This document shows positions 9,301-19,001 of a stretch of 21,273 bases of DNA, in pieces (within the stretch, counting starts at the first letter, position 1; each line of letters begins with the position of its first letter). Source of the DNA: Silene noctiflora (Eukaryota > Streptophyta > Magnoliopsida > Caryophyllales > Caryophyllaceae); NCBI GenBank assembly GCA_009801015.1, contig VHZZ01000934.1, forward strand, positions 61,594-82,866, in the 5' to 3' direction. The notes below the pieces were generated by a model. The model ran no database searches. It was given only the letters and a program-made list of their open reading frames with translations, and was not told the DNA's origin. The position numbers and the translations under genes were made by a program.

Positions 9301-9790
9301 TTGTGTTCTAAGACATTTCCGGCAATTACTAAATATAGTATAGGATATAATATGGAGATAATTATTATATTATTTTATTAAATCATAATTACTTGTTAAA
9401 GAAGAATTATGGTAATTAGTCATAATAAGATTGGATTAATGACTAAAATAATATAATAATTCTATAAAGTCACACATATAAGCGCAATCAGGAAATAATA
9501 TTAGTCCTATAAGGAAACAGATATGAGGCACCGGTTTTAGGAAAAGAATAGGGAGTTCTTTCCTTATTCCACCTAAACTCTATTATGGTATGTGATACTA
9601 TATATAAAGGATTCTAGGGTGGTGGAAAAGGATGATGAAACTTTTCCTTAAGAAAACATAAGGGAGAATGCATATTGTTCTTCCTATATACCGTCTGCCT
9701 TAAGCACCCATAAAAGTAAGAGAGTAATAGTGCTCCATCTCTTCCGTTCTAGCAGACATGGGTTTCCGCGTTGTGCTTGTGATGTAAAAC
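9300..9790 (+). mobile_element. Possible decayed copia-like LTR
   Basis: An AT-rich stretch leads to a strong TATA box (CTATATATAAAGG, 9597-9609), then sequence resembling the R-U5 part of plant copia LTRs. No terminal repeat, primer site or target duplication was identified, so both ends are guesses. Confidence 0.3.
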
Positions 9791-9829
9791 TACTTAAACA
9801 AATGCGAATGAACAGAACTTAGGGTTGTT

Positions 9830-10330
9830 CGTTTGGTGTTATATGTGATCGTTTGATGTAGTTAGTAATTATGCAGCGGAATTTGTTTGTTTGTANTGTC
9901 AACTCGTGTGTTTGGAATGTAGCAGGATAGTATGGTGAAACCTAGTCCTAGCCTCGCAAAATATCAAACACGTAATCACACAATCAGCCTCGCAAGGATG
10001 ACTTGAAGATTAAACTCACAAGCTTAATCAATGAATGCTCACAACTGGAAACAATCTTATTGAATCTGAAAAATAATGTGTAGAGTATGATCATACACAG
10101 TCCTACTTATACTCCTACTCGATGTCACAAATNTGACTCGAGATCTAACTCCTTAGCTTGCAAATTAAGCTATCTATGCTTTCCTAAACTAACTAGGAAA
10201 GTTATTAAACAATTAATAAAAAAAATAATCAGATTTAAAAAAACCTACTTAAACTAGGATTAGGAAATAAACTAACTTTTCTAATTTTATTTGAAAACAT
10301 TAAATTAATCTAAGTAGTCAATCCTACACG
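9830..10330 (-). mobile_element. Possible decayed copia-like LTR, opposite strand
   Basis: The minus strand carries AAATTCCGCTGCATAATTA near 9863-9881, a phrase typical of the 3' end of plant copia LTRs, and a TATAAGTAGGA box near 10102-10112 upstream of it in the sense direction. No primer site follows. The segment contains two ambiguous bases (N at 9896 and 10133). Ends are approximate. Confidence 0.35.
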
Positions 10331-10333
10331 ACT

Positions 10334-10810
10334 TAGGTAATCGTGTATTCCACTCGGCCTAGGGAACCGTAATGAGCAGCTCCGTTGCCTTCCCATTTTA
10401 GCATCAACACACTATTCGAACCAAGCTTGAAACTTTTCACTAGTTGAGTCATATTTCGACTAATTAGGATTTCATTTGCTTGTTCCGAGTATGCTCATGC
10501 ATCAGCTTGTGGACCGGGTAGAGGGGCAACAAGTGGGGCTCTCCAATCTCTCTTATTTATAAGCTATTTGTGGAATTTACACTTCAAGAGGTAAATATTA
10601 TTTTCGCCTTTTATCATGATTCATATTATCTTATGCATATGATTCTAGGGTCGACGTTTGGAAATTCTTTCCTGAAATTCCGCTTTCGCACCTTTAATAT
10701 CCTTCACTTTCATGGTCTGATACAATATGGAATAAACGGCCTCATACCAATGTCCAGGAATGGAGACTAAAAAGAAGGGATACCAAGCTAAAACAAGGCA
10801 CAAAAATTAA
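10334..10810. other. Unassigned, no gene seen
   Basis: Nothing recognisable. The 66-codon plus-strand frame at 10570-10770 has no family features. Confidence 0.4.
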
Positions 10811-10812
10811 TA

Positions 10813-11076
10813 CTTCCTCCATTCCATTACTTACTTTGCGTTTACTTTTTGCACAAAGAATAAGAAAAGGTAAAAAAGTGAGGTAATCATATGCTTGGTT
10901 ACTAATATACCCTTATGTTACCCCCACAATTTTTGCTTTAATAATGAGGTGTGTGAAAAACATGAGGGTAGTATAGTCAATTAATTGATTAAAGCATGTC
11001 CATATAAGGAAACGTAAATAACTAAATGAAACGGCTTAAAATGAAATACGTAAAGATCTCGATGGAATGGAGGAAG
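10813..11076. mobile_element. Stowaway-type MITE
   Basis: A 264-bp element with inverted termini CTTCCTCCATTCCAT (15 bp, perfect) and flanked on both sides by TA (10811-10812 and 11077-11078). The terminus and the TA target are diagnostic of Stowaway MITEs, which are moved by plant mariner-like transposases. There is no coding capacity. The termini share 11 of the first 12 bases with the mariner end at 19447. Confidence 0.9.
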
Positions 11077-11217
11077 TAGCATTCTAAATGCTTACATTTA
11101 CCATGGAGGCATAAGAATATGAGTCGTATTAAGATAAATTTGACAGGCCTGAGGTGGTGTATCAAAGCATCAGGTTGGAATTGAGGAGAAAATTCAACAG
11201 TTGTGCTAGATTGCTAG

Positions 11218-12039
11218 TTAGTAAGAGTAAGATTATTGGTAGTCTTGAGATAAGATTTATTAAAGTCTTTGAGACAAGACTCCCTCAAAACTACTAATAA
11301 TCTATCAAAGTCTTGACAGAGTCTTAAGTTGAGTTTTGGAAATCCAAGACTCAACTTAGAGCACCTACATTGAAGAGGATAGTGCATCCTCTTAGCACCT
11401 TCTCTTTTTAAAGAGGATATCCTCTTCAATGTGGGACTAATTTTGACATCCTCTTTGAAGGAGGAAAATGAAGACTTCCTCTATTTTTAGAGGAAGTACA
11501 ACCTTGACCCAAGTGCCCACTCTCCTCTAAAGTTGAACCATGTAGATTATATTTTATTTTGATAAATTTATCAACTATTATAAAAGGCAATTAAAATATA
11601 AAAGATGAGGAAGAGATGATCCTCTTTGATGTGAGGAAAAAATAAAAGAGGAGGATGTAAATAGTGGAAAACAAGTTGGATGAAAGAGAATGTGAGTTGT
11701 CAAAAAGATAGAAAGAAAGAGAACAAATAAGATAAAGATGACATACTCTTCATTGTGGGTGCTCTTAAGACTCTTGTAAAGTTTTGGCACAATTTATTAG
11801 GCATTTCTTCCAATTAATGATTGGCATGTGTACCTCTTTTGTTTTTCATTTTTTTTATAAGTTGAAAAAAATAAGTAGGGTAAAAAGTAGAGTCTCGGGT
11901 AAGTTTGATTGATAATGTATAAAGTTTGAAGTAAGTCTGAGGTGAGTTTGAGCAATATAAAAATAATAAAGTTAGCGTAAAGTTGAAGTGACAAAGTTTT
12001 AAGACAAGAAAAATCTAATTGATAATCTTACCCCACTAA
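11218..12039. mobile_element. Possible older inverted-repeat element hosting a MITE
   Basis: The left end reads TTAGTAAGAGTAAGATTAT and the complement of the right end reads TTAGTGGGGTAAGATTAT, an imperfect inverted repeat of about 18 bp. Removing the nested Harbinger MITE leaves about 413 bp, a MITE-like size. No clear target duplication is visible, so the superfamily is unknown and the call is tentative. Confidence 0.35.
11359..11764. mobile_element. PIF/Harbinger (Tourist-like) MITE
   Basis: The ends read GAGCACCTACATTGAAGAGG and, on the complement, GAGCACCCACAATGAAGAGT, an imperfect inverted repeat of about 22 bp. Both sides carry a TTA target duplication (11356-11358 and 11765-11767), the preference of PIF/Harbinger elements. 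It is 406 bp, non-coding, and rich in repeats of the phrase AGAGGA/TCCTCT. The short frames inside it are spurious. Confidence 0.85.
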
Positions 12040-12620
12040 GACAAATGGTTGGCAAGGTTCGAGTAGATTATTCACAATTGTTTTCTGCTTTGTTAAATAC
12101 TTGGATTATTCTCTTTAGCAATATGGGGATATGCCATATGAGGCATGCATGTGGCACATTAGACTTTAGTTGGATTATTCAAAACTTCTTCATATTGATG
12201 TATTTATTTGAGCTTAAAAAAATATTATAGAGACTTATTATGCACATTAATTAGTATAGACTTTTCCGTGTATTTAATACTCGACTTACCATTACTATAT
12301 ACTTAAAAGTAATAGGGCTTAATTATTACATTTCGTTGCATAAGAATTTACCACACCAACTCACTTTGGCTGATTTCGGTTTGGTCAATTATGACTTATA
12401 ATTAATTGTTGCGACTCATTCCAAGTCAATTTGGATCAATAATTACGAGTCAATAAATTTCGGGTTGGGTAATATCGTTCCATGATGTTAATATTCGGTC
12501 AATCAAAATTCGAATACCAAGACACTCAATTAAGTAATTTTAGGTTAGTAACACTCCGTATAAATCGGATCCAGCTCATTAAGAATATAAGGAAGTGGTA
12601 GAAACGGTATAGTAGTTATT
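12040..12620. other. Unassigned AT-rich sequence
   Basis: No terminal repeats, RNA gene or recognisable protein. The 61-codon plus-strand frame at 12045-12230 has no features to support it. Confidence 0.4.
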
Positions 12621-12628
12621 ATTGTCTA

Positions 12629-12718
12629 AAACGGTCTTGCATTATGAGACGATCCCTTTTCATAAAATCACTCATTAATAATGACTAATGAGTTATTTTT
12701 CATAGAAAAAGACCGTTT
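12629..12718. repeat. Fold-back (inverted repeat), about 90 bp
   Basis: The outer arms AAACGGTCTT (12629-12638) and AAGACCGTTT (12709-12718) are perfect complements. An inner stem, ACTCATTA (12670-12677) with TAATGAGT (12686-12693), has an 8-base loop and is extended by A/T pairs. It could be a small MITE remnant or a hairpin. No target duplication was identified. Confidence 0.6.
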
Positions 12719-12759
12719 GATGTTACATTTTACATAGTATGAAATTGTCTTATTCTATA

Positions 12760-14160
12760 ACTTATGAAAACGGTAGCACTGTTAACCAAGCAAATGCACG
12801 GCATGGCTCATCATGCGCAGTGGATAGATGAGAGAAGGCCATGAAACTAATAAGAATTGCAGGTACAAGATATTCATTGGGATCGGTCAATGAAGTTTGA
12901 CCAGTCAACAAGTAATGAGTCAAGGAAAAACATAAAAGAAAGTGAAAGTGGGGGACTGAAGCTGACACACGCAGCAGTAGATTTGGTAACGTCGCCCAAG
13001 CAAAGTATCTGGCATTCACATTGCCAAGGGATCTTTGGAAGCTGACATCCACTACGTAACATTCACATTTTTACCTCATCACTTGAAGAGACTAATTTTT
13101 AGGATGCCCATATTTCCACCGGATGCATAGACTAAGCCGCGGGAAATATGAGCCACTATGACTAAAGTACCCTTTATCGTGTATTTGCAGGTTTGTGTAT
13201 GGGCCTACAAAGTACATTCAATCCGGGAATTTATGACAGCCCCATTTTTACTTCTTTCTTACGAGTTCATTCTTACACATATTGTCTTATGGACGGCAAG
13301 AATCTAAAATTACTTTCCTGCAACTTTTTAAGTCATTTATGTATAATTATTTCTAACATTTCATTTACTTGGGCTTCAAAATTCCATGACATAGTTGGTA
13401 ATAGAGTTAACACTTGTAATTTGAACGAACTAGCTAGCAATGTAATAGGGTTATTACTTGCATAATAAAAATTGTAAATTTCAAACTTAATAGTTCCGTT
13501 TTTATTGATTTAAGTTATATTAGTCTACCATAGTCTCGCTTGCTTTGTCACTGCATACAATCATGATATGTTTGGACACAAAACAAGAGATAAATGCGGG
13601 GAGAGGAATAGAGATAAGGAAAGAGAGGATAATTTACCTTAACAAAACATTGAATTAAATTGATAATTTACAATATACTGGCTAGAAGAGCGGATCACGA
13701 ACATGTCGCTTATACATTATGAAGAAATTTTAATTGAGGAAAACTCATCTCATCCAAAAGGTTAGACTTATAGTTGAAGCTGAATCTTTCGCGCGGTTTT
13801 TTATTTACCTTTACTTTTACCATAGAGATTAAGGAGAAGCATTTTTTGCTTATTTTCTTAAGTGACAATTATTGAATAATAATGAATATGGAAGATCAAA
13901 TTATCCATTAGAAGCATTCATATTATAGAAAGGTAAACAAATATATGAGACACAAAAATAGAATAGGTAAGCAAATAACCAGACCTTAGTACAACCCATC
14001 ATATAAAAGCTCCTCATCTTATCACTAAATAACATCATCCACAAATGATCGCCTCCTCTTCCCTTGGTCTTTGTGGCAAAACCAAAGTAAACAAATGACT
14101 TGGACAGAGAGAGCAGTATAATGATCTTAATGTATGTCATTTAAAATTAATTATATGTAA
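12760..14160. other. No recognisable gene
   Basis: Low-copy-looking AT-rich sequence. Open frames on both strands reach at most 96 codons (12762-13052 minus, 13193-13465 plus) and overlap each other without family features. A TTTGCAG splice-acceptor-like site at 13185-13191 precedes the plus-strand frame at 13193, which could be an exon, but there is no second line of support. A palindromic TTGACCAGTCAA at 12898-12909 resembles paired W-box cores. Confidence 0.3.
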
Positions 14161-14176
14161 GAGTCAGTAACTAATT

Positions 14177-14356
14177 ATGCATTGTTTAAGCTGGAAGAAG
14201 GTGTGTAAGGTGAAGGAGAATATGAGACAAGATTTTCAGAATGGTCTTTGGAAGAATTATCTTAATGAGTACAAAGTTGCTGATGATGGATCCCTGAGGG
14301 ATATTGTAATAATTCAGGAGTTAAGGAAAGAGTCTTGGGAGTCGGTGTTAGGCTAG
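14177..14356 (+). pseudogene. LINE ORF2 fragment, region before zf-RVT (decayed)
   Basis: A 59-codon open stretch beginning M-H-C-L-S and ending in TAG. The phrase WKKVCKVKENM, followed by DFQNGLW about residues 19-25, resembles the W-x-K-[IL]-C-x-[IV]-K segment and following F-x-N-x-x-W that precede the zf-RVT domain of plant L1-type retrotransposons. Beyond about residue 40 the match fades, and the last 20 codons may belong to the inserted LTR element. Other LINE parts lie at 17860-18285. The assignment is from remembered family patterns, without a search. Confidence 0.45.
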
Positions 14357-14570
14357 TGTGTCAGTAGCATTGTGCTATGGAGCTTGATAGGTAGTACTGA
14401 GTCGCATGTGAGGATAACCTTGCTTGTTCGTTGAGTTAGTGCTACGAGTTGTCGAGACCCCTTTGTGTGTTAGTGTCGCTTTAGCTTTGTGAAAGGGAAG
14501 TAAGGTCGGAGGTACCTTGTGAGAGTCGGTGTGAACTTCGAGGACGAAGTTCATTTTAAGGGGGGTAGAT
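14357..14570 (+). mobile_element. 3' internal end of a plus-strand gypsy-family element
   Basis: This contains GTGAACTTCGAGGACGAAG at 14531-14549 and a polypurine tract (AAGGGGGGTAGA) immediately before the LTR start. It matches the complementary block at 2268-2310, so the element belongs to the same family in the opposite orientation. Only about 200 bp of internal sequence remains; pol and the 5' LTR are missing. Confidence 0.65.
14558..14569 (+). promoter_or_regulatory. Polypurine tract
   Basis: AAGGGGGGTAGA, one base before TGTAATATCT, the start of the 3' LTR. It primes plus-strand DNA synthesis in LTR retrotransposons. Confidence 0.75.
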
Positions 14571-14599
14571 TGTAATATCTCATAGTTCCTAAGGCTGAC

Positions 14600-14733
14600 A
14601 CTCATCCGAGTAGACAGAGTAGTCGACCGAGTGGAGCTCAGTCGATCGAGTGAGGGACCGAGTAACATCTGCTCAATCGTGAAAAGTTTCTAATGCTGGG
14701 TCACTCGACCGAGTGGAGCTCACTCGATCGAGT
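14600..14733. repeat. ACTCG array in the long LTR (6 copies)
   Basis: Copies start at 14600, 14621, 14640, 14652 (weak), 14703 and 14722. The last is the perfect palindrome ACTCGATCGAGT. The array is 30 bp inside the LTR start, as in the other members. Spacing is 21, 19, 12, 51 and 19, so the group-linker-group layout is kept with one slipped copy. Confidence 0.8.
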
Positions 14734-14755
14734 GACGTATCGCTGTCATGAGAAT

Positions 14756-14761
14756 CACGTG
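14756..14761. promoter_or_regulatory. G-box (CACGTG)
   Basis: A perfect CACGTG lies 23 bp beyond the ACTCG array, in the presumed U3 of the LTR. It is the core target of plant bZIP and bHLH factors. A single 6-mer can occur by chance. Confidence 0.35.
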
Positions 14762-15454
14762 TAAGCTTGTTAGATGGACCTTATCTTTTAAACCCTTTTT
14801 TCATATTTCTTTTCCCTATTTCTTTCTAATCCTTATCCTCTCATCACCCAAAAATCCCCCAAAAATCCTCCATAACCTTATCCCTCAAGATCTCACCTCA
14901 CCTTTGAAGATTTACACTCAAGTTTCATCCTTTTCCATTTGTTTACATTTGTAAGTTAAATATTTATCCTTTTTCCTTTACTTATTTTGTTAGTAAACCC
15001 TAGTTTTTGGGAGAGTTGTCTTATGGGAACTTAATTAGGGTTTTGGTTAATTAAGGGGGCTACTTAAGGGTTAATTAGTATTGTTCTTGTTGTAGCTGGA
15101 TATGGTTGCGATAAGTATTACTTAATTAATTGTAGGATGTGGCTTCTTAGAGGGGGATTAGTGTACTTGCTTGTGCTAATTGAAGTATGCTAAAAGGTAG
15201 GTTAATCTTACTCGATTTCAAAAAGTATGAATGGTTTCATATGTCATTATTGTGTTATTATTGCATCATAACATGATTATTGTGGGTAAATGTTGTTAGT
15301 CTCATATTAGTGTTAATATTTCATGGTGTCATGATAATGAATGATAATGTTGGTTTCATGATAGCATTGGATTTGCATTATAACATGTAATTGGATGATT
15401 GTGTCTTAGTAGATGGTGGTAATAGAGGGGATTGCATTATAGCATGTTAATTGG

Positions 15455-16055
15455 GGAGTATGTCTTGAAGTATTTCTTTGATAGTTGGTTCACGTGAGTA
15501 ATTGTCTTAATTGGTTTCCACTTCATATGAGAAAGAAAAATGTTTGATGATTATTGCACATGTGAAAAGATGTATTGGCTTATTGTATTGCATATTGTAT
15601 TATATGTCATTGTGGAGGATGTTGGAGGAGTTGTGGCGGTAGCACGTTGTTGTTATGGAGACGTAAGGCGGGTGGAAGACCGTCTTACGCTCGGGTCGCC
15701 TATTTGAGTTTCCCACTCCAAGAGGGATGTGTACATTAATGACATGAATTATGAAGGGACACGTGTGGTTGAGACACATCGTCTGGCAGGGGTTCCGGTT
15801 ATCTCCCGGGTCTGGTACCACCGGTGTGTCCCGAGTACCTTTTTACGGACTACGGTCTGGCTGTGTTGCTGGGCGGTGTTGCGGTGTCGTCACCGAGTTG
15901 TGGGTACCGTGGGTGTGCCCCTAGTACCGGAGTGTTGGTTGTGGAGTTGTGATGTTCGGAGACTTGTCATTGTGCATTCATATTGCATCTCATATTCATA
16001 CTTATTGTCTTTTGTGTTTAATTGTGTTATTGAAACTGACCATGTGTGGTTGTTG
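15455..16055 (+). repeat. Internal LTR duplication, copy 1
   Basis: From GGAGTATGTCTTGAAGTAT to just after GAAACTGACCATG, this is colinear with 16927-17535 at about 85-90% identity by eye, with few indels. It holds a phrase (GGGATGTGTACATTAATG near 15724) that also occurs, complemented, in the minus-strand LTRs near 7841-7858, so the unit is original LTR sequence. Confidence 0.85.
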
Positions 16056-16065
16056 GTAACTGTAT

Positions 16066-16926
16066 TGTGACACCGTCACCGGTTGTGGCGACGGAGACGG
16101 AATAATTGTGAAACGAATTTTGAAATATCACGTTTATGTCGGTCATATAACTTGAAAATTTATTTTAATTATGTTATAATGATGGCCATAAGGTCAAGAG
16201 TTTGTTCTGAATTTGGTTGTTTGGTGGTGTATTAGTCACCATTGGAGTCTATTTGCACCCGTAGGATAGAATAAAGAAGTTAGAACAATCTTTGGAGCAA
16301 AACATATTCTGCTCAGATGACACTCGGTCGAGTGCCCAACTCCCTCGACCGAGTGTCGTCTGCTCGGCTGGATGGCCCTTTCCACTCGATCGAGTGGCCT
16401 ACCTTGGTCCTTGTTTGGCAATACTCGACCAAATGTTAGGTGTATTCCCGTATTTTGCGGTTTATATTGGTTAGCTTGTGTTGAATGAGTATGTTAACTT
16501 TTATGAAGTATTCTTGTGTGAATTGTTACGTCATTTGACGTCTTACCATTGTGTGTCGTATTAAGTTGCAATTATTAGTTCACATAAGTAATTTAATAAC
16601 AAGGTTGACATGATAATCTTATATAGTGTATGTTAATTGCCGTGATTTTATTTTTGTGGAAGTAAGATGATAGTGATGTTCATATTACGTGATGACTGTT
16701 ACGTGATGACTATCATTCATGTGTCACATAGTGGTCACTTGCATGATTGGGTATTATAATTTCCCTTATAAATGGAGGTATTGATGATGGATGGAAACGA
16801 ATATGGAAACATATGTGTGATCATGTGGTCGATTTAACGCGGTATATACGTGGCATGGTGTGTACGAAAATAGAAGTATTGAACATAGTTAAGTCATATC
16901 ACGAGTAATTTTGGCATTCTTTAAAT
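16066..16926. other. Spacer between the two LTR copies
   Basis: About 0.86 kb with no coding signs. It opens with CCGTCACCGGTTGTGGCGAC and GG, a short stem (CCGTC/GACGG), and contains its own ACTCG array. No primer site was found in it, so it is not a simple LTR-leader-LTR junction. Confidence 0.5.
16322..16434. repeat. ACTCG array in the LTR spacer (5 copies)
   Basis: Copies start at 16322, 16343, 16362 (weak), 16384 (perfect palindrome) and 16423 (degenerate). Spacing is 21, 19, 22 and 39 bp, so the two-turn pitch is kept and one slot may be empty. A TTTATATT lies 27 bp beyond the array. Confidence 0.8.
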
Positions 16927-17535
16927 GGAGTATGTCTTGAAGTATCTCTTTGATTGTTGGTTCACATGACTATTGTCTTAATTGGTTTCCATTTCATATG
17001 AGAAAGAAGAATGTTTGATGATTATTGCACATATGAAAACATGTGTTAGCTTATTGTATTACATATTGTGTTATATGTGTTTGTAGAGGATGTTGGAGGA
17101 GTTGTGGCGGTGGTAAGTTGTTGTTATGGAGACATAAGGCGGTTGGAAGACCGTCTTACGCTCGGTTTGCCTCTTGGAGTTTCCCACTCCAAGAGATATG
17201 TGCACATTAATGGCTTGAGTTATGGAGGGACACATGTGGTTAAGACACGTCGTCTGACAGGGGATCTGGTTAGAGCCTGGTCCCGGTACCACGAGTGTGT
17301 CCCGAATACCTTTTTACGGACTGCGGTCTGGCTGTTTTGGTGGGAGGTGATGCGGTGTCGTCACTGGGTTGTGGGTATCGTGGGTGTGTCCCTGGTACCG
17401 GAGTGTTGGTTGAGAAGTTGTGATGTTCGGAGACATGTCATTGTGAATTCATATTGTATTTCATATTCATGCCTATTGTCTTTCGTGTTTAATTGTGTTA
17501 TTGAAACTGACTGTGTGTGGTTGTGTGTAAATTGT
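16927..17535 (+). repeat. Internal LTR duplication, copy 2
   Basis: Partner of 15455-16055. Shared landmarks include GATGTTGGAGGAGTTGTGGC and AAGACCGTCTTACGCTCGG. Divergence of roughly a tenth implies that the duplication is not recent. Confidence 0.85.
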
Positions 17536-17859
17536 CACCTATTTTTGGGGAGTCCTGTCTCGATCCATATGATATTTTCGATCATATGGGGAGCAGGTTA
17601 TGTACAGGATGGTTTAGTGTCACGCGGGAAACGGGACGCGCTTGGAGCTTGGAGTCGAGTTACGTAGTTGGATGACTTAGATAGTAGTCGAATTGTATAT
17701 ATTATACTTTATATTTAATCATTTAATCATTTGTAAATCACTAAACTTGTTATTTATTTAAGTAGTTCTTTGATTGGAGTTTTGAAACACTACTTCGGGA
17801 GACCGAGATGGTAACATCCTCCCATTAACTTGACCGGGTAAGAAGGGGTGTTACAAATA

Positions 17860-18285
17860 CTGTTTAAAAACTGTTCTGACATCACCAACTATAGAACTTT
17901 TGCGCTATTTCTATGCATAGGATGCTTACCTGGTTGGTATACAATGCTTCTCTAAATATCAAACTGAGGAATATTACCAATTGCTAATCATTCAAAATGT
18001 TGCATATGTGGGATAGAAAATGAAATAATAACTCATCTATTCTTTCTTTGTGATTATAACAAATTTCTCCAAACTCTCTTGAGAGATGGTTGCACACCAA
18101 ATTTCATAGAGTTGCTACCCTCACTTAGATCCTGAGTTCAAATAAAACCAGACTACAATGTAAGGTCATCAGAGTTGTTATAAATACTGCTTTGTATCAG
18201 GTCTGGAATCAAAAAAAATATAGAATGAAATGCTATTAGGACAGTCATAATTAGGTAGTTGATTTGCTTAGTTAGAAAAAAAAAA
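17860..18285 (+). pseudogene. LINE (L1-type) zf-RVT domain and 3' end, decayed
   Basis: Codons from 17998 read C-C-I-C-G, then ENEIITHLFFLC. The ligands fit the zf-RVT finger: C (17998) x2 C (18007) x8 H (18034) x4 C (18049). In another frame just upstream (17922 on), LTWLVYNASLNIKLRN matches the WL-x5-L-x2-K-x-R pattern before this finger. Further on, in another frame, INTALYQVWNQKKYR matches the C-terminal W-x-x-R-N region. Frame changes and stops (TGA at 18133) show that it is dead. A run of ten A at 18276-18285 may be the LINE poly(A) tail. With 14177-14356 it flanks the long LTR. Confidence 0.72.
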
Positions 18286-18289
18286 GTCT

Positions 18290-18446
18290 GATTAAGATAA
18301 TGGAGGAAACTTATGCATAACCCGCTGACTTACAAAGACAAGAAATGAGTATAACAAATTTATAACTAAGATACTCAAGTATTTATAACTGACAGAATTA
18401 AAGTTGAAATTAGCTTAAATATTGCGATCTTATAAATATACTGTTC
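18290..18446. other. Short AT-rich spacer, no gene seen
   Basis: Sequence between the LINE tail and the next MITE. Nothing recognisable. Confidence 0.4.
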
Positions 18447-18449
18447 TTA

Positions 18450-18752
18450 GAGCAATAGCAATAAAAGTTCTTAGCATTGGGTTGTTACCAAGAATTTTAT
18501 TTTAAAAGTTCTTCTATTGCATTTAAAAGTTTGTTCTTATTTTTAAGAACCAAGTTCTAAAATAAGAACCAAGTTTGTAAATATTGGAAAATGTATAACC
18601 AATAAATATAGCCTAGTAAAATGTGAGAAACCATCTAACATTATTCATTTTATAATTTTTTCCATCTAAGAACTTTATATGAAGTTCTTCTATTGTGAAC
18701 AAAAATTCTTAAAAATTGGAGTTGGTGTATTATGACATGGCAAATATTGCTC
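18450..18752. mobile_element. TTA-flanked (Harbinger/Tourist-like) MITE
   Basis: The ends are GAGCAATAGCAATAAAAG and, complemented, GAGCAATATTTGCCATG, an 8-bp perfect core inverted repeat that then fades. Both sides have TTA (18447-18449 and 18753-18755). It is 303 bp, very AT-rich and non-coding, with internal repeats of GTTCTTCTATTG and of AAGTTCTTA and its complement. The GAGCA start resembles the MITE at 11359, but the rest differs, so it is a different family. Confidence 0.75.
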
Positions 18753-18755
18753 TTA

Positions 18756-19001
18756 TTTAATTTTGCTTGTAATCAATTTTTGATCCCTTAATATAATTTC
18801 TCACATTTAATTAAATGAAACAAAATACGCAGAGTTATAATTTAGGGCATTTTTTTTTCGACAAAAGTGAACTGATATATATATGAAAATAAAATATTTA
18901 GTACAAACTAGCTTGGAAGTAAAAGTTAATTAGCCTGTAGCCAGGCTTACAGACCAATGTCGATGCAGATGTAGTAGTTGCCGAATTTCTTGTAAAGAGT
19001 T
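18756..19001. other. AT-rich spacer, no gene seen
   Basis: Contains a run of nine T (18851-18859) and an AT repeat near 18876-18883. No gene or element was recognised. Confidence 0.4.

Larger units (their letters stand above)
14571..17855 (+). mobile_element. Unusually long 3' LTR of a gypsy-family element
   Basis: It starts TGTAATATCT after a polypurine tract and ends GGGGTGTTACA, so the TG...CA ends match the family (TGTAATACC/GGTGTTACA). The end region (17795-17855) is similar to the complement of the start of LTR Y. Length is 3285 bp, more than twice that of LTR Y. Most of the excess is a second copy of about 0.6 kb plus 0.87 kb between the copies. The 199-codon frame at 17068-17667 and the 113-codon frame at 15729-16070 lie in the duplicated units and are judged spurious. 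Confidence 0.7.

Noticed and set aside
12762..13062. Three overlapping short frames, possible small protein
   Set aside because: They lie on both strands with no domain, no clear initiation context and no conserved-looking pattern.
14177..14356. Chromodomain at the end of gypsy pol
   Set aside because: Expected aromatic and W-E-P residues of a chromodomain are not seen; the WKKVCKVK phrase fits a LINE better, though confidence is moderate.
17068..17667. Longest plus-strand frame outside the transposase (199 codons)
   Set aside because: It lies in the duplicated part of the long LTR, has no domain and is rich in V, C and W from the G/T-rich DNA; the first copy of the same DNA is not open over the same length.
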